This document shows positions 34,493 through 49,400 of a DNA stretch of 64,000 nucleotides, piece after piece. Location: positions 29,512,001 to 29,576,000 of the forward strand of contig OU612068.1 in NCBI GenBank assembly GCA_914767715.1, in the 5' to 3' direction. Position 1 is the first letter of the stretch; each line of letters opens with the position of its first letter. The DNA is from Membranipora membranacea. Its lineage: Eukaryota; Bryozoa; Gymnolaemata; Cheilostomatida; Membraniporidae. The position numbers and the translations under genes were made by a program. The notes under the pieces were generated by a model, which saw nothing but the letters and a program-made list of their open reading frames with translations, had not been told where the DNA came from and did not search any database.

Positions 34493-37400
34493 CTAGCTGC
34501 TATCCCCGCATAGTTTACAGCAGTTACGCGATACGTATTTAAACGCACAGAATCCTCTATCTTTTAACTGCTGACACGTATCAGGTGCTAAGATGTCGTT
34601 CTCACACTCTCCTCCAAGTGATGAACTCAGAGCTGTAACACAGTGTAGCAACATGAGTTTTATACATGTACATGGAAAGACAATTAATAGAGTCACAAGT
34701 CGAGCTTGATTGTCAATGTATAATCTGTTAGCTTTTTGAGAGAAGCAAATCGAAATTGGGGATCTTAGTGCAGGGACGTATGATGCATTCTGGAAATGGG
34801 AAACAAACAAAATTAACTTGACCCTAGAAGAAGTGATGGACACTCACCAGCACTGACTGTGTTACATTTATCTGGTTTACAGTCCTGTTGATGTTGAGGT
34901 TTAGTCTGAGAGTTACAGCCTGCGGCAGTCTTATCAGACTCCAGGTCTATACATTGTACATTTCTCTGCTGAGTTCCCCCACCACACGTCACAGAGCACT
35001 ACAACAAATAATCATCTCGTCATACACCTCACTGAGTGGTTATGTCTTGTAGAACTGAGACAGTCAAAGTCATATATCCAACGATAAATAGTTCAATGTG
35101 TTCTCCGTAAACATACATGTATATATTTATACTAGTTATGATGATTATGGCTCTCCTAGTTGAAAAGAGAAGCATTTTGATCATGGCTTTGGATGTGTTA
35201 CAACTTAAAGAAAACTCATCTTGTCGAAATTAGACTTATAGTTACCTGGCTCCATGATCCTGCCACCCATGATATGCAGGGGTTGAGTGTACATGCTTCT
35301 GTTATTGTGGGTTTCTCATTAGGATTGCATTTTCCATCATCAGGACACCATATTCTCCTGGACTTTTCTCCTGTACCACATGTCACTGTGCACTGTAATG
35401 TATAACTAAGTATTACCAGGGAGGGTATTACAAACCAACTAATCTGAGCAATGGTCTCAGGGATTGTCTGCCCCTAGATGTAGGGAAAATAATTCCGAAA
35501 ATGGCATTATTGGGATGTGTGACTGCTTCGAGTTGAATGATCGTGAAATGATCACTGTTAAACTTCATGCATTGAAATTTATTTGATATATTTTCTTGTA
35601 TAACTCACCTTTGACCACTCGGCTGCATGCCAGCTTTCATTATACACAGGGCCTGGTGAAGGTTTTATTATAGCGTTCTCTCCATTTTCTAATTGGCTTC
35701 CTGTGACAAGATTCCAGAGTTTTGTCCACACTCCTGGCGTATCTCCATTCTTGCCTCCTTCTGATTCTAAACATATAAAAAGGCAACGTAATCTTCTAGC
35801 CTTGAGTAGTAAGATTTTATTATTTTGAAGAGTTTGAACATACTAGGTCAGCTGTATGCATCATGTCCAGCTTGCTTTTCAATAGGTTTACTAGCAAGAT
35901 GAAACTCATAATTGTTTGCAACTGGGAATCCGACATAACATAGTTCTGGCGATAAGTAACTGACCTAGCTCGGCAGGTGCTGGTGCTGAGTTGAACGGCG
36001 GAAAGTTGTTCCTGATCGGACCATTTTTCTCTCTTCTGTTGTGTCCTGTTCTGCCTTGTCTGGTTCCTTCTAGCTTATAACAGGCAAACTCATTACAGGG
36101 CAGGATATCATCTGGTCTGTCTGAGCTCTTACACTTCATACCCTCTACACATTCCACCTCCCTGTGCTTCAGTCCTCCTCCACACGATTTAGAGCACTGT
36201 AATCAGGAGAGGTATCGCACCCACTGTTAGGCCTCATAATTTCATATTTGTAGCTATTTGGCATCAATTTGGCATCAATTTGGCATCAATTTTTTACCGC
36301 CCGATAAACTTGATGGTTGCATTTGTAATCAATGGGAGTTTGTCTGGCATTATCACATGTAGATTTTGCAACCTGTCATTTTTTTCATTCCCTTGAACAC
36401 TTGTGTGCTCCCTCAAACTACCGACCGTAATGCAACTGAATGCATCTTCTTTAAAAAAATTGTAAACATAATAAGCATGGATGGCTTCTTGGTAATCACC
36501 TTAGACCACTGATCGCTGGTCCAGCGTCCGCATTTGATTTGACGATTGCAGGGTTTCTCAGAAGTTGGAGGTACTTCCTCCTCACACAATGAGGTATTAG
36601 TAGCAGTGCACACGACTTCTCGCGTTTTTGTATCGCAAACATCAACACACTGCAGTGGGTAGAATGAAAACATAAGCGAATGAAAATCAGCGTCACACAA
36701 AGCAATAGAAAATAAGCAAAATAAGCTGACAGGTATGAGAAGAGGGTGGAGTAAATAAAGCCAGATTTAATAAGTGTACACTAAGTGGGTGATAAATGTA
36801 TAATCAAGTTGATAGTTCTTCCTCAGTTTCCGGTTCTGGTCTCAAAACTTAAGGATTGATTTGGTGTTGTTCCTTTGTGCATTTACGATCACTTTAAGTC
36901 CGCATCTTTGTTTTTCTTTATCAAATTACTATTAATAAGGGGTAGAGAAATGATGAAGAAGATATGGGCCAACACTCACCTCGCTCCAGTGGCCTGTTCT
37001 CCAGAGACTCGGACAGGCTGGCAGTGGATGTTTACATGATTCAGTGAATGTTGGTTTAGGTATGGAGTCACAATCTTCCTCATCTAAAGCCATCTGCTCC
37101 TCGGGTCCTAGACTTCTAACACAAAGTACAGTGCGGTGCCTGGAGCCTCCCTCTCCACATGAAACAGAACAGTGCTGCCAAGGGCCTGTCCACCATCTGT
37201 AAAAGAAATCAGCTGTTATGCTACTGTGGTGTTTGTGGCAACAGCTGAGAGAATTGAGAAACTGCGACTGCTAAACATCTTTTTATGAGTATACAGAGAA
37301 GAATATTACTATCAGTACAGATATGGATGACTTACGCAGCCGGACAGAGATGCTCATTGCAGGGTTTAGCCTTATCATCAGGTTTAGTTGAGTTACAGTA

Positions 37401-40400
37401 ACTGTCATCTACTTGTCCCGCCTCCTTCTCCACACAGACCACTTTCTTCCTCTGATAACCTCCTCCACACGATACAGTACAGTGTGTCCAGTCTAAAAAC
37501 TCCCAGTGGAACTCAGGTACTCTGGTGTTGTTGTATGTGCCGTTCTGATTAGGCACTGTGTACTCGAACACAACTCCAGGATTGTGTGATTGAAAGAGAA
37601 GCTGGAAGAAACACAGAAGCGACAGTGAAACAAGCTTCAATGTAATTACGAATGTGTGAACTGTGATGTACATAAACTCTTCTCAGTATCTTTCAACAAT
37701 TTAGATATTAGTTTTTTGGCATTTCGTAGTTGCTGCCCCTTACCATGATATGTAACGGTTCTTTGATAGGTCCTGGTGCTGATATCCCCTCTTTGTTACC
37801 CATCCTCTCATAGTGTACTGTAGTACCTGCCATGTTATAGTTACCCGTCCACTGTATATACCAGTGTCCATTCAGATAATATTCGTCTCCCTCTGATTTA
37901 ACAGCCAGGTAGTTATTAGCCTCGGCCACCTCCTCTATTCTTATATTTCTAGCACCTGTGAAAGCAATGGTGTTATTGTAATCATTCTGAAAGTCAACAG
38001 AAAGGGTGTCAATGAGTCTCGGTATATATGTTTTTTTCGTTATTCGAGTTGTCTTCTCTTTCTTATTTAGCAGGCAACACCAAAGCTATGAGTTTCCACA
38101 TGGAATAACATATAAAATGGTGCATACAAAAGCGCCAACTTACCTGATGGAATAATAGTAGCCTCAACATAACCTTGACCTTCAGGGCTCTGCTGGCCAC
38201 TGAACTCATCCTTGACAGTCTTACATGATGTACCGTCTCCATGACAAATACCACACCTGTCCTCAGTGGCATTCGACTCTAACTTCCAGTCACAGCCAAC
38301 TTTCTAAAGTGGCAAAAGCAATCATGTGAGGTAACAATCCCTAAGCCTCAATGCGTTTAAAAACAGGAGAATAGTTGTGACAAACATGAGAACTGAAGAA
38401 TAACACAGCCGAGATGATTTCAGTGAAACTGCATAAAAACCCATAGTTTACCCAGTACTGTCACAGTGGCTATTTAGTATACAATGCACTGTGTGATGTT
38501 GTGTTGTATGACTTACCCTGCATTGACCAGTGATACAGAGATTCCTAGATCCAGGTAGACATGGAGTACCATCCTTCACCATATCATGTAACATCACAGA
38601 GAAATACTGCTTCTTTGGCTTACAGTTCAGCTGACACGGGTTATTAGTGGTCACTGGCTCCCATTCATGTAACACTGACTTATACGCTATCTTATCATAC
38701 TCTGTGCATTGTTCCTATATTGAGATATATGAAAAAAATAAAAAAGTAAAAGGTATGCCACAAAGTGTCCTGGTGGGCAAATTTATCATTTGGTAGGTGG
38801 ATGCAAGTAGCTGGGTAGATATATAACTTTCAACTGCTCTGTTTTTTCACGACTCGTTTTACACGTATTCTTAGTCATTTTTTATTGAGACTTTTTATAT
38901 CTTTATTTTAAAACAGAGCACTCAGAAAAATAACCCATTTTGTCATGAAATTAGATACAAATACATACATACATTCATACATAATGCATCTCTCATAGGT
39001 TATATGTTATGTAGTTACATTTAAGCGAGCTCACATTTTTCTTGAACAACAGACCACTTGACCAGGGGGAATGGAAGCCATACCTGGAGAAAACTGGGGA
39101 CATCAGCAGGGCAGTCATCAGTTTCACATATTCTATATCTCTTTCTCTCACCTATACAGTATTTACCTCCATTAGACGGTCTGATAATGGAGAATATAGT
39201 TAAAGAAAGGGGAGGCAATCCTCAAACAATCTTTTTTTGCAGATACAGGATACATTCAACAGACCATGTTTACCTGTGGCCCAACCTCTGAGGTAGGCAA
39301 AAGGGTAATGTTCAAAGGCTACTCTAGGTGTGGTTAGGCTAGACTGCCTTCTGCTGCACTGAGCTCAACATGGAAAAAAACATTCAAACAATAATAAACT
39401 CTATTCGATAAGCTATCAACAAACTATTATTAATTTATTGGCATGTGCTTTATCATATTATTTTTATTTAACGCTTAACACAAACAGTAAGTGGCACACA
39501 GGTGTGAAATATTAATAGAACTGAAGCGTCTATAGTCAACCTTTATGTTCAAGGTGTGGATCGTTTTTTATTATTTATTTAATCCTAAACATCATCTGGT
39601 GAGCTCTTTTAATATACGATGATATGCTTTTTGAATCACTGATGGATGGAAGGGGGGATTGTAACTTACGGAGGATTGATACAGTGCCTCTCTCTGATGG
39701 ATACGCCCCCTCCACAACTACGAGAACACGTGGTCCAGTCTGCCCACTCAGCCCATGCACCATCTATAGCTGCTGGTCTAGTCTCAATCGGTACACACTC
39801 ACCATCAAAACACCACTGTGTAAAATATCCATAATATTAAATTCAGCTGTTAGTCCAAAATTGGTGAATCGCTAATAAATTTATAGCATTTTGACCAACT
39901 TGGATAAATATAGGTATATCGGCAAAAGAAGCCTCATTACCTGACTTCTGCAAAATGTTCCTTGATACCGGAGGAAACCAATTTGTGTTGGTATCAAATA
40001 GAAATAGCTATGTGTTTGAAAAGCTGTTTGCCAAACACTCCTTTGGATTTATGAACAAATAACACAAATGGAGATGGAATCGGAACTGGCAGATAGGCAG
40101 GAACAATAAAAAAGTGACAGTGATTGCTCCAAGAAATTAAAGATGTTCATGCTCAACTTGAATTGACGTTGAGCCATGATGAGTATACTATCCATTTTCT
40201 TAATAAGACCATTCAAGTGGGGCCATAGACACAAAAACAGTGTCGAGTTCATGGATTTTGTTTTGATTGCGGCACCCAAAATTTGATACACATATGAACC
40301 ATCGGTAAATATTCAATGTCCATGCCACACTGCTCATATTATTTGTTGTGGAAAAAAATGGCAAATTGCATTACAACTATATTCTCTAACAATGATACGG

Positions 40401-43400
40401 TAGCCTATATTATTATTATCTGTTTATACATCATTATTTTTTATCCAAACGCAATCATAGATTTCTAACAGCATTAGGCAACACCCAATTCCCATAGGTG
40501 TCGCCAACGACGCTCACTTAATTATGTATTGATTGAAAGCAAAGGTGAAGCCGTGTCTGTATTAATGAATGTCACCTCTACATAGCTAGTGAGCATCAGA
40601 TGGTAACCCGAACCTCACCGCTGACCCCGGTGGGTTACTGCTGACGTTGAACATGATGTTCACAGCTTTTTGATTATCATATAAATAATTCCTGCTGGTA
40701 ATTTGTCTCATTATCACACAACACAAACACTAATAGTGTCAGAGTACAATCCTCATGCTGTGGTGTAATGTCATCACTTGGATGTCTGGCAGCAGACCAG
40801 GCTTGTATACGTGTGTCCTGTCCTCTGCCCTGTGTATGTAATATGATGTTACCACAAAACTAACCTACAAACTGTTGATCTTTCTGCATGTTATGACGTG
40901 TTATTAGATTAAGAGATTGTCTTACCTTTTTTGGCACAGCTACACCGGTATCAGTAGAATTATCCCAGTCACATATTGTACCTTCTGCTGAGGGTTCGAG
41001 TCGTGACACACATCTCCCCTTTACACTACACCACAGGGTTATACACATGTTCTATAATCATCAGTAAAAACCTCTCAAAGTAATGATGGTGGCACTTTTA
41101 AACTGAAGACATTCAACAAACATACAACCTCTACAGCACAAAACAAGCAATCTGGCCGTCAAGTTAATTCTCACTAGAGACAGATATCTTACCTCAATGC
41201 CTTCACAGTATTCAGCCTCAGAACCATACTGTAGTCTACACTGGTGAGAGACGTCATAAAGGACACCTGGAGGTTTGTCTGGATATGGGTAAGGATACAC
41301 TCTCTCAGGTTCATCTTGCAGACAGAATCCCCAACCTCGACTGAAAAAAAATTAAAGAAATAGTAAAGGATTGTTTCCATCATTCTCATTGCATTCACAT
41401 TTTGACTTTCTTATGATCAAAAACCCTCATACCTTCAGTCTGCACCCACCCAGCTCACAACTGTGTAATAATGTGAAATAATAATTACATGTACTTACTC
41501 TAGAAATCTGGTGATGGCTTGTCTACTGCAGTTAGACCAGATGAGAGGCCGTCCAGCATCTACCAGGAATTCTGGGAACATGATGTAACTTTTCTCCCCA
41601 GTAGGCATACTGCAGTCATTAAATCCATCATGCTTCATTCCAAAGCTGTAAATTGAATCGGAAAATAAGTTAGAAAATAAATGTGTAAGAATTAAATGGA
41701 AAGACATATACATGATAACAGCGTCCATCACTACTGGATCAAACCAAGACTCAGATAAGTTACGGACATGACATATACTTCGGCCTGACTGCTACAGGAG
41801 AAGTAGATATGGAGGATTAAAGAGAGGCATACTTACTTATGACCAAGTTCATGAGCGATTGTATAAGCTAGAGCTAGTCCAGTATCCTCATTAACATTAC
41901 ATGATCTACCAGGCTGACACATACCAGAGACCTGAGCTAATCCTAATGTACTACAAGGTTCATTCATTCTACTGCATATATCCAACCTGTAAAATACAAC
42001 GTCATATTATCAGGTGAGACAGAAACAGAGGGGTGAGATTATGAGGACTTTATTCATTTTATGTAATTGCAGATGGGCGTGTAGTGGGGCACAGTATGGA
42101 TTGTAGATATAACATTGATATGCAGGGTGTAATGATATGTGTCAAAGAAATTCCGAGACTGATTGTATATTGTGTCAATTTTCATAATTCGTTTTTGAGA
42201 CAAATCCACTAATTGTGGTTTTGCATTGTTTACAAGTCATGTTTGGACGCCTGGAGGCAGAAGCTTTCTGTGTCTGATTGAGTAAACTGTCTAACAATAA
42301 AGCTTTTGTCTTTGTAAAAAGTGTCGCTCTATTAGATTAGAGCCCTTTTAAAGCACTTGCAGCGTTGTACTGTTGTTTGACTGATATGAGACCTGTTTGT
42401 AGGGTTTTTAACAAACTGAACACATGTGCAGCACTTGACAAATTCACACGATTAATAACAATGAAATTCTAAATACCAACCAATCATTCTAAATAGAAAG
42501 TTAAAAGGCAAACATGCTGCCGTCAATTACTGTAGGTGACCTATTTGGTCACTGAATTGGGTCTGTGGCCAATCTCTCTTGTAAGGCACATGGCCAGTCT
42601 GTACTCAATAAATAAAAAACTCCCAAGTTTTAAACTCTGAAGTTCCTGTTACTGTTTATATCGAGTACATAATACGGGACTCAGACACTAACACAGACGG
42701 AGAACTTGTCAACCCTGCCTAACCTTTTTAAAATTTCACGCTTATGTAGCCAAATTGAAAGTTGTTCGTCAAAAGGTAATCTCTGTCTACCCAGAGTGTC
42801 GGCTAGCATTATATGCTGAGGAACATTTCATAATATTATTCAAAGTTGTGCTTTGCTTGCTATTCACTGCCAGGCATTAGGTGACGCAGTTAGTCTTGAG
42901 TTAAAATCCCAGCAAGAGAGCATAACTTGACAGATTATTCCAGATCCCTGATCCCTCGGGTGTAATAATTTTTATTATTCATAGTTTAAGTAGTACACTA
43001 ACCTGGTGAGAAGTATGGCTACATCGTGATGACTGGCATCTGGCTCTGAGGGATTCAGACTCTTCTGCCATTTACAAAAACTATCCAATGTATTATCAGC
43101 GTGATGGTTAATCATCAGTCCTTCTGCCTTTTCCTTTAAAAGAATTATATTTATTAAAGCATCTTAGAATAATGTTTTTGTAGCAACTTCTGAATATACT
43201 GACAACTTTGACAGTGCTGTAGACTTATACTTATACTTAATTGCTTAAACTAAACTGCATTGTGGGCAAGGAATACAGAGCCGGGACATTAACATGTAAG
43301 ACATGCAGATCTGGACTTGCTGACGTGTGGATTACATCATTGTAACAAGGACAGTAGTATATAAGTGTACCTGTTCCTTGTCCAGCAGGAGCAGCTTCAC

Positions 43401-46400
43401 GATGTTTATATTCACAGAATTTCCTAAACTCGCATCGTAGAACAGTAGAGACACCTGGAACACAAAAAGATTTTCACTTGATCGACTTTCTCACAGTTAC
43501 GGCGTGTATCGAGTACGAGTACGGGGACAGGGATTAATATAGTCTACCTGCTGCACTCCCAGACAGTCTCCTTGTCTTGTATAATAAGTGACCTAATGAA
43601 GATCATTTACCTGCTGTGTAGCCCTGAGCTATCTTAGATATTTGTACTTGATCAGCGTCTTTGTTGAATTAAACAGTAAAATGAAAAACATGGCCATACA
43701 TGATACGATATCATCCTAGCTTCACACCGCCACATGTGGTGATATTGTGAGATGTGTTGTAATTGTCTAATTTGGCTAATTTTTTTGTACACAGGTGTAC
43801 TTTTTTAGGGCTGTGTGAACAAATAGCACCAAAAGATCCCTTTATGCTTTGCTGAGATTTCATGACATAAGATCCAATCAAGAAATCATAAGATGTCCCT
43901 AAATTTGGCAAGGGTTGTCAGCAAAAATGTGAAATGCCGCTAGCTTTGATCCAGACCGCGGTAAGATAAAAACATCAACATCCTCTTGGATGGGGCAGAT
44001 GTATGATTGATAGCAATATCCTCAGCACTCACCATATTCATTATAGTGAATATATAAGTATTGACATCTTCATTCATATAATACTGGACCATAGAGTGAT
44101 CAACCACAACCAGAGTCTCAGCGTAATACTCCCGACTGTACGATCTTTTCTTCCTCCTACCGCTGAGTAGTTTGGAAGCCTTAGATTCATCTTCTCTATC
44201 GTAGTCACCTGACAAAGATGATATCAGTATGACAGTATGTGCCAGATTATGATCTGACCTCAGATTATTCACGTCTCACATACAGGTCAAGCGATCCGGT
44301 CATGTTTATATTTTGATTTTGGGAAAATTTAGACCAGTTTCCGAATGTTGAAATAGTTAGAGAGGCATGTTGGATATATCCTTTAGTGAATGTCACTCCT
44401 CAAAAAATGTCATAACACACCAAGGCTAGACTGTCTATAGAATATATTAAAATTTTTGATGTTGACATTGGGTTTCAATTTACTACACTGGAGTAGATAA
44501 AAAAGGAATTAAGGCGTTTAAACAAACAGTTTTATCAGAATAGTGACGGAAATCATAGTCAATGGAATCTACTACATGGCTAGATTGGTGTCAAATCTTA
44601 CACTGTCACTATAATATAGTTTGGTACTTGTCTGGACCTGGATATACTTATTACGCAGCGATGTGACAAGTCAATACTGGGAGTCATTGATACCAATACA
44701 AATCAGATGGGTCTGATCGAATAATACCAGTCAGCGCCATCAGGGCTCCTCACAAGACAGCAGACATGATAATTTCTCATATAGATGATTACAGCCTTTG
44801 CGAATTCTGCCAATGGTTTGTTCATGGTCACTGGCATCTTTTCTTGATAAGGGATACATAAATTGTGACAACCAGTTGAAGAAGATCGACGAACCCAGTA
44901 TATATCGATTACACCAAGTAGGCCAAATATTTTGGACAAAAAACTTGAAAATTAGTTTTAATCAATTTATTTCACACTACTTACTTTTGTGTTCTGAACA
45001 ATAAGAGTTGTCTTTGCCCATATCAGCTGACTGTGTCACATCAGGAGGGGTCACATGTGCTGCCTTATATAATATATGGGGATGAGGCTGCCCGAGAATA
45101 AGATCATGACCTTTCAACGGTTCCACAAAGTAATGCACATTATTTGCAATCACCATTCCGGTCTAAAAACAAGCATTATTATAAATAGTAATTATTTCAA
45201 ACATCATTTCATTGAACATGATATTTTCACAGAGTAAGGATATATCCTTACTCTGTATTATATTCATCAATTCTGGATTGCAGACACAGAGGAAATGAAT
45301 GAATCAGCCAGGTATTCTGAAGTTAACACAGAATTTCCTTGTCAAAATTGAAAAGTAAATTATATATCTACCGCTCTACCAATATATAGTTAATATTTAA
45401 TGTAACAGCAGCACCATATTTTTGTAGACGACAGGTGTGTCGCCATCTCAGCAGCCTCCAATCTGATTATATACATCAAACAACAGCTTTTGTCTTCAAC
45501 GAGACATTAAGAGCCATTATACCCGAATGTCAACGGCCACCTAAACAATAATTTACAAATTTCTCAGGGACATTTTCACAATTCCAGCGCAATTTTACAC
45601 GATGAGACTTGATCTCTGCAGGAAATTACGCCTTAATGCCAGATATTGCCACAGATAACAACTAAATTATATCAATGATAGAGGTTTGGTTTTTGTTATG
45701 CTAACTGCTGATAATAATCTATGACACCCTTAACTGGACGGAGGAGGTAATTACTAGAATCTGAAGTGAGCTCCATCCAGCTGATGGGAAGACTTAACAA
45801 TAAGTTCGATTTTCTGAAGAGTACTGCTTACAGTGCAGAGCTGTCAAGGCATCCACTTGGTGAGGCAACCATAGAAACCTCGTTATTAGCTATATTTAGA
45901 TTTAAATTTCCATGCTGCCACCGAATTAAAGTTCAACAACCTCAGTTGAGGAGGTATCTGTCACCGAAACCATATCATCGGTAAAGGTATAAGGCTTTGG
46001 CGGCAACCACCACCACTGCTCGTCAAGTGGGTGAGTCATGGAAGGCTGACCAACATCAACTTGACCATCAATATTGTGTAATAAAGGGTTCTGTGTAATT
46101 GTGTAAAATTGAATTTTGTATGACCCTCCACTAGAACAGGTTACGAGGGTGTGTAGTATTTAGTACCTCTCCCTAACGCTGACATATTGTCATATATGAG
46201 AGTATATGAGAAATAATCTAACAGTAGGTTCTCAATCACAACCAACAAGAACTAAGTGCTTGTTGAGTATTTGAAGTGCTCAAATCGTTTTAGAGCCCCA
46301 ATTCAGCTGATTCTAAACAAACTGTGATTATTAATAATGAGTGCTGTGTGGCGCTGAGTGAGTAAATACTCATGCCCTTCTTGAAGCCGGCTAGATCTGA

Positions 46401-49400
46401 ACCTCTACTCCCTTTAGAGAGGTGGAATATGAGGTGTATGGATGGCAGATATCATAAACAGCTTCAACTTATTTCAATTTGGGGAAAACAAATTCTGTGT
46501 CAGGCAATGTTTTAATTTTTAGCATCATCATTGCATCATCATCATCATGCATAATTGACAAAGCTGTGGAATTTCGTAGACAAAAATCTGTACAACAATA
46601 GATGCCTCAATGAACTCATGTGGTAACTGAGTTTGACGCCCCAGGCAGCAACAATATATATATCAAACATCATCTGTACAATGATACCACCCTGAAGCTA
46701 CAGTACGAGTTACATTTGAGTTTCAATCAGTGAAATGCTAAGTCAACATGATACGAAGGAGTGTAAATAATTGTAGATAAACAATGCTTAGGGTGCAGGC
46801 ATGCGACACTATCAACCAACTGGCATCGGCTGTCACTCAACAAGATCGAAATGTGAAAACTGAAACGCTGTCACAGTTAGGGGTAGGGGAGCTGTGAAAA
46901 CATGATCAACATTTCAAGACTTCTCACAAATTATAATATCTACTCGTCTCATGGTTACAGTTCCGCTGGCGCTGGGTTTATTTTAAATATTATGTGTCAA
47001 TTCAATTCTGATAAATGTTTGAAAGTTATATGGTGGTTTAGACAGCAAGTGGTACATTCTTGGGTCAGTTTTATAACTAGTTATAAGGACACATATAGTA
47101 TACTATATACTCTAACACAATAATGAGCCATTTGTTTTAATGCAACCTGTATCAGCGACAGGTTGATAATAATTACGACTTCACTTTGCAACCTAAAATA
47201 ATAAAACTGCAAACACTCATTGTTTGTTAGGCCACTACAACGTTTGACACTACCATATTTATATTTCTAAGCAAAATAGAAACTTTTGACTCCTTTGGCG
47301 ATTATTGTTTCAATGAAGCCAAAAATTAGACAGAGCACTGTTTAGAATAATGGTGTCTGTTGTCACAATAGCATACTCTCAAAACGCTCCTCGTCGGTAT
47401 GAGAAAATGAACTTTGTACGGCTTCTAGTTTCAATGATTTCTCTGGGAGTACAAACTATCCCACGCAGCTGGAGTAAACCAGAGAGCCCAATGCTCTGGG
47501 CTTGTATATCACTCTGTAAGCTGAGAGGGCCCCCTCTCTTATATAATCCTGATACGATCAGACACATATCATTACAATAAAAGATATGACACTCAGATTA
47601 ATATTGCCGTTTGTCTAAGTGATAAAAAGTGATAAGTACCTATCACTCTTCACAAGACGTACCCTCCAGAAACAGGTTTACCTTGTAACATTTACACCGA
47701 GTAAATAATACAAGTCTACATATATCATCTATCAAAGGCAGACATCGCTGCTCAAATCCGCAGATCAAATTAAATTGCCTATCAGGTGAGCAAAAACTCT
47801 CCTGTTGCACACATTTTGTGTCCTGTTGTGTCTTGTTGCACACATTGTTGCACAAGTTGTGTCTTGTTGCACACATTGTTCCGGTTTTGGTCTTCAGCAG
47901 AACTCGGTGGAAGATAGCCAGTGTACAGTTATTTCAGGTTCTTGACACTTAGATAAAGATGTGACACTTCACTGCAAGTGCTCCGCATGCCACCCATTAA
48001 GCTTGCAGAAGTAATTATGGTATACTCTTCATTTTTAGAATTCCCATTATTGTTGTTCCTTTTGAAGATACGAAGAGCCATGACTAACCTAGAGGGGGAG
48101 TACCACTTACAGGAACACCTCAAACTTATGACATCTAGTCATCATCATTATTTTCAAAAATGTTTTGTCTGTGAAGGCTGTAAGACAAGGACCTCTATAT
48201 AGTGACATGCATACACAGGTAATTGTGGTGTAATCAAGTGAACTATGAGCGCAGAGAATATATCTCAAGCACCAGAAGCCTTCTTCACCATCTATTAGAG
48301 CGAAGACATTTGAATACAGAAAACCTACCAGGCCATTACACGTGGAGATAGCCACTTTAGAAGATGCGTCTCCCTCAATCTGACCCCTGAAGTGACAATG
48401 TGATAATATAGTAGACTCATCATCCTTAGAGCTGTTATGAAATCTCTTTTCTATGACTAGATTATTAGAGTATAGTTGGGAGTTGTGTTCTAGCTGAACA
48501 TTGACTGGCTTTCCTTCTATTCTTAGCCGATATCTGATGATATCAGGGCTGTATTCTAATGTTGAGTCAGTAGATCGTTTAGATCTGCTCTGAGCTGCTG
48601 AGATTTCATAGTGAACATTGTGGGAGACAAACACGCCATTACTATCAACGGCTACCGGTTCTATAAAACTCCACTCTAAGTCCTTCACTCGACTCTCTAC
48701 AATAGTAACAATAATCAATCATTATAAGATATGGTTTTCCTGTAGGCGGAACAGAGAAAGGGGCGAACAGGGATAGGGCTGAAAAAGAGAGCATAATATC
48801 TGACAGGGAAAGTGTTATAGTAATTCAGTTGAAGATGGCAGGCATGTATTTGATTTGACTATGATGTGGATTCCGTGAAGTATTGATAGTATGGATTATA
48901 GGCTCTTATCCACGCGCCCACCCACCCAATATGCTCCTCAATATTGTCAACAAAAGCTCAATCACTGTAGTATTTACCCTTTAATTTACCTGGCCATGCA
49001 CACAGGGCTAGTCTTAGAACAAAGTAAACAAAAGTACATTTCTCCATTATCTTAGATGAGATAAGCTCATAAATAGAGAGCCTGCCTAATTTTAACAATT
49101 GCACCTGGGAAAAGCGATTTTGTGAATGGACAATTTTAGCTTTGCCCGAATTGCCACTCTCACTGGCCAAATCAGTCAATAGGATGCAATTCAATATAGA
49201 TCCAATCTACCCATTTTAGTTCTTGAAACTTGTATATTATTCTAAATGGAATACTCAGTGGGATAAGTTGATTTATTTTTGGAAACCCTTTTAAAAAACA
49301 ACAAAAAATGGGAATTTGGTGACACAATTTTTTGTGTGAATGTTTAGAAAGCCAATCCCCTCTCGTATAATCATAGCGTTAACATTAACACCCTGGCCGT

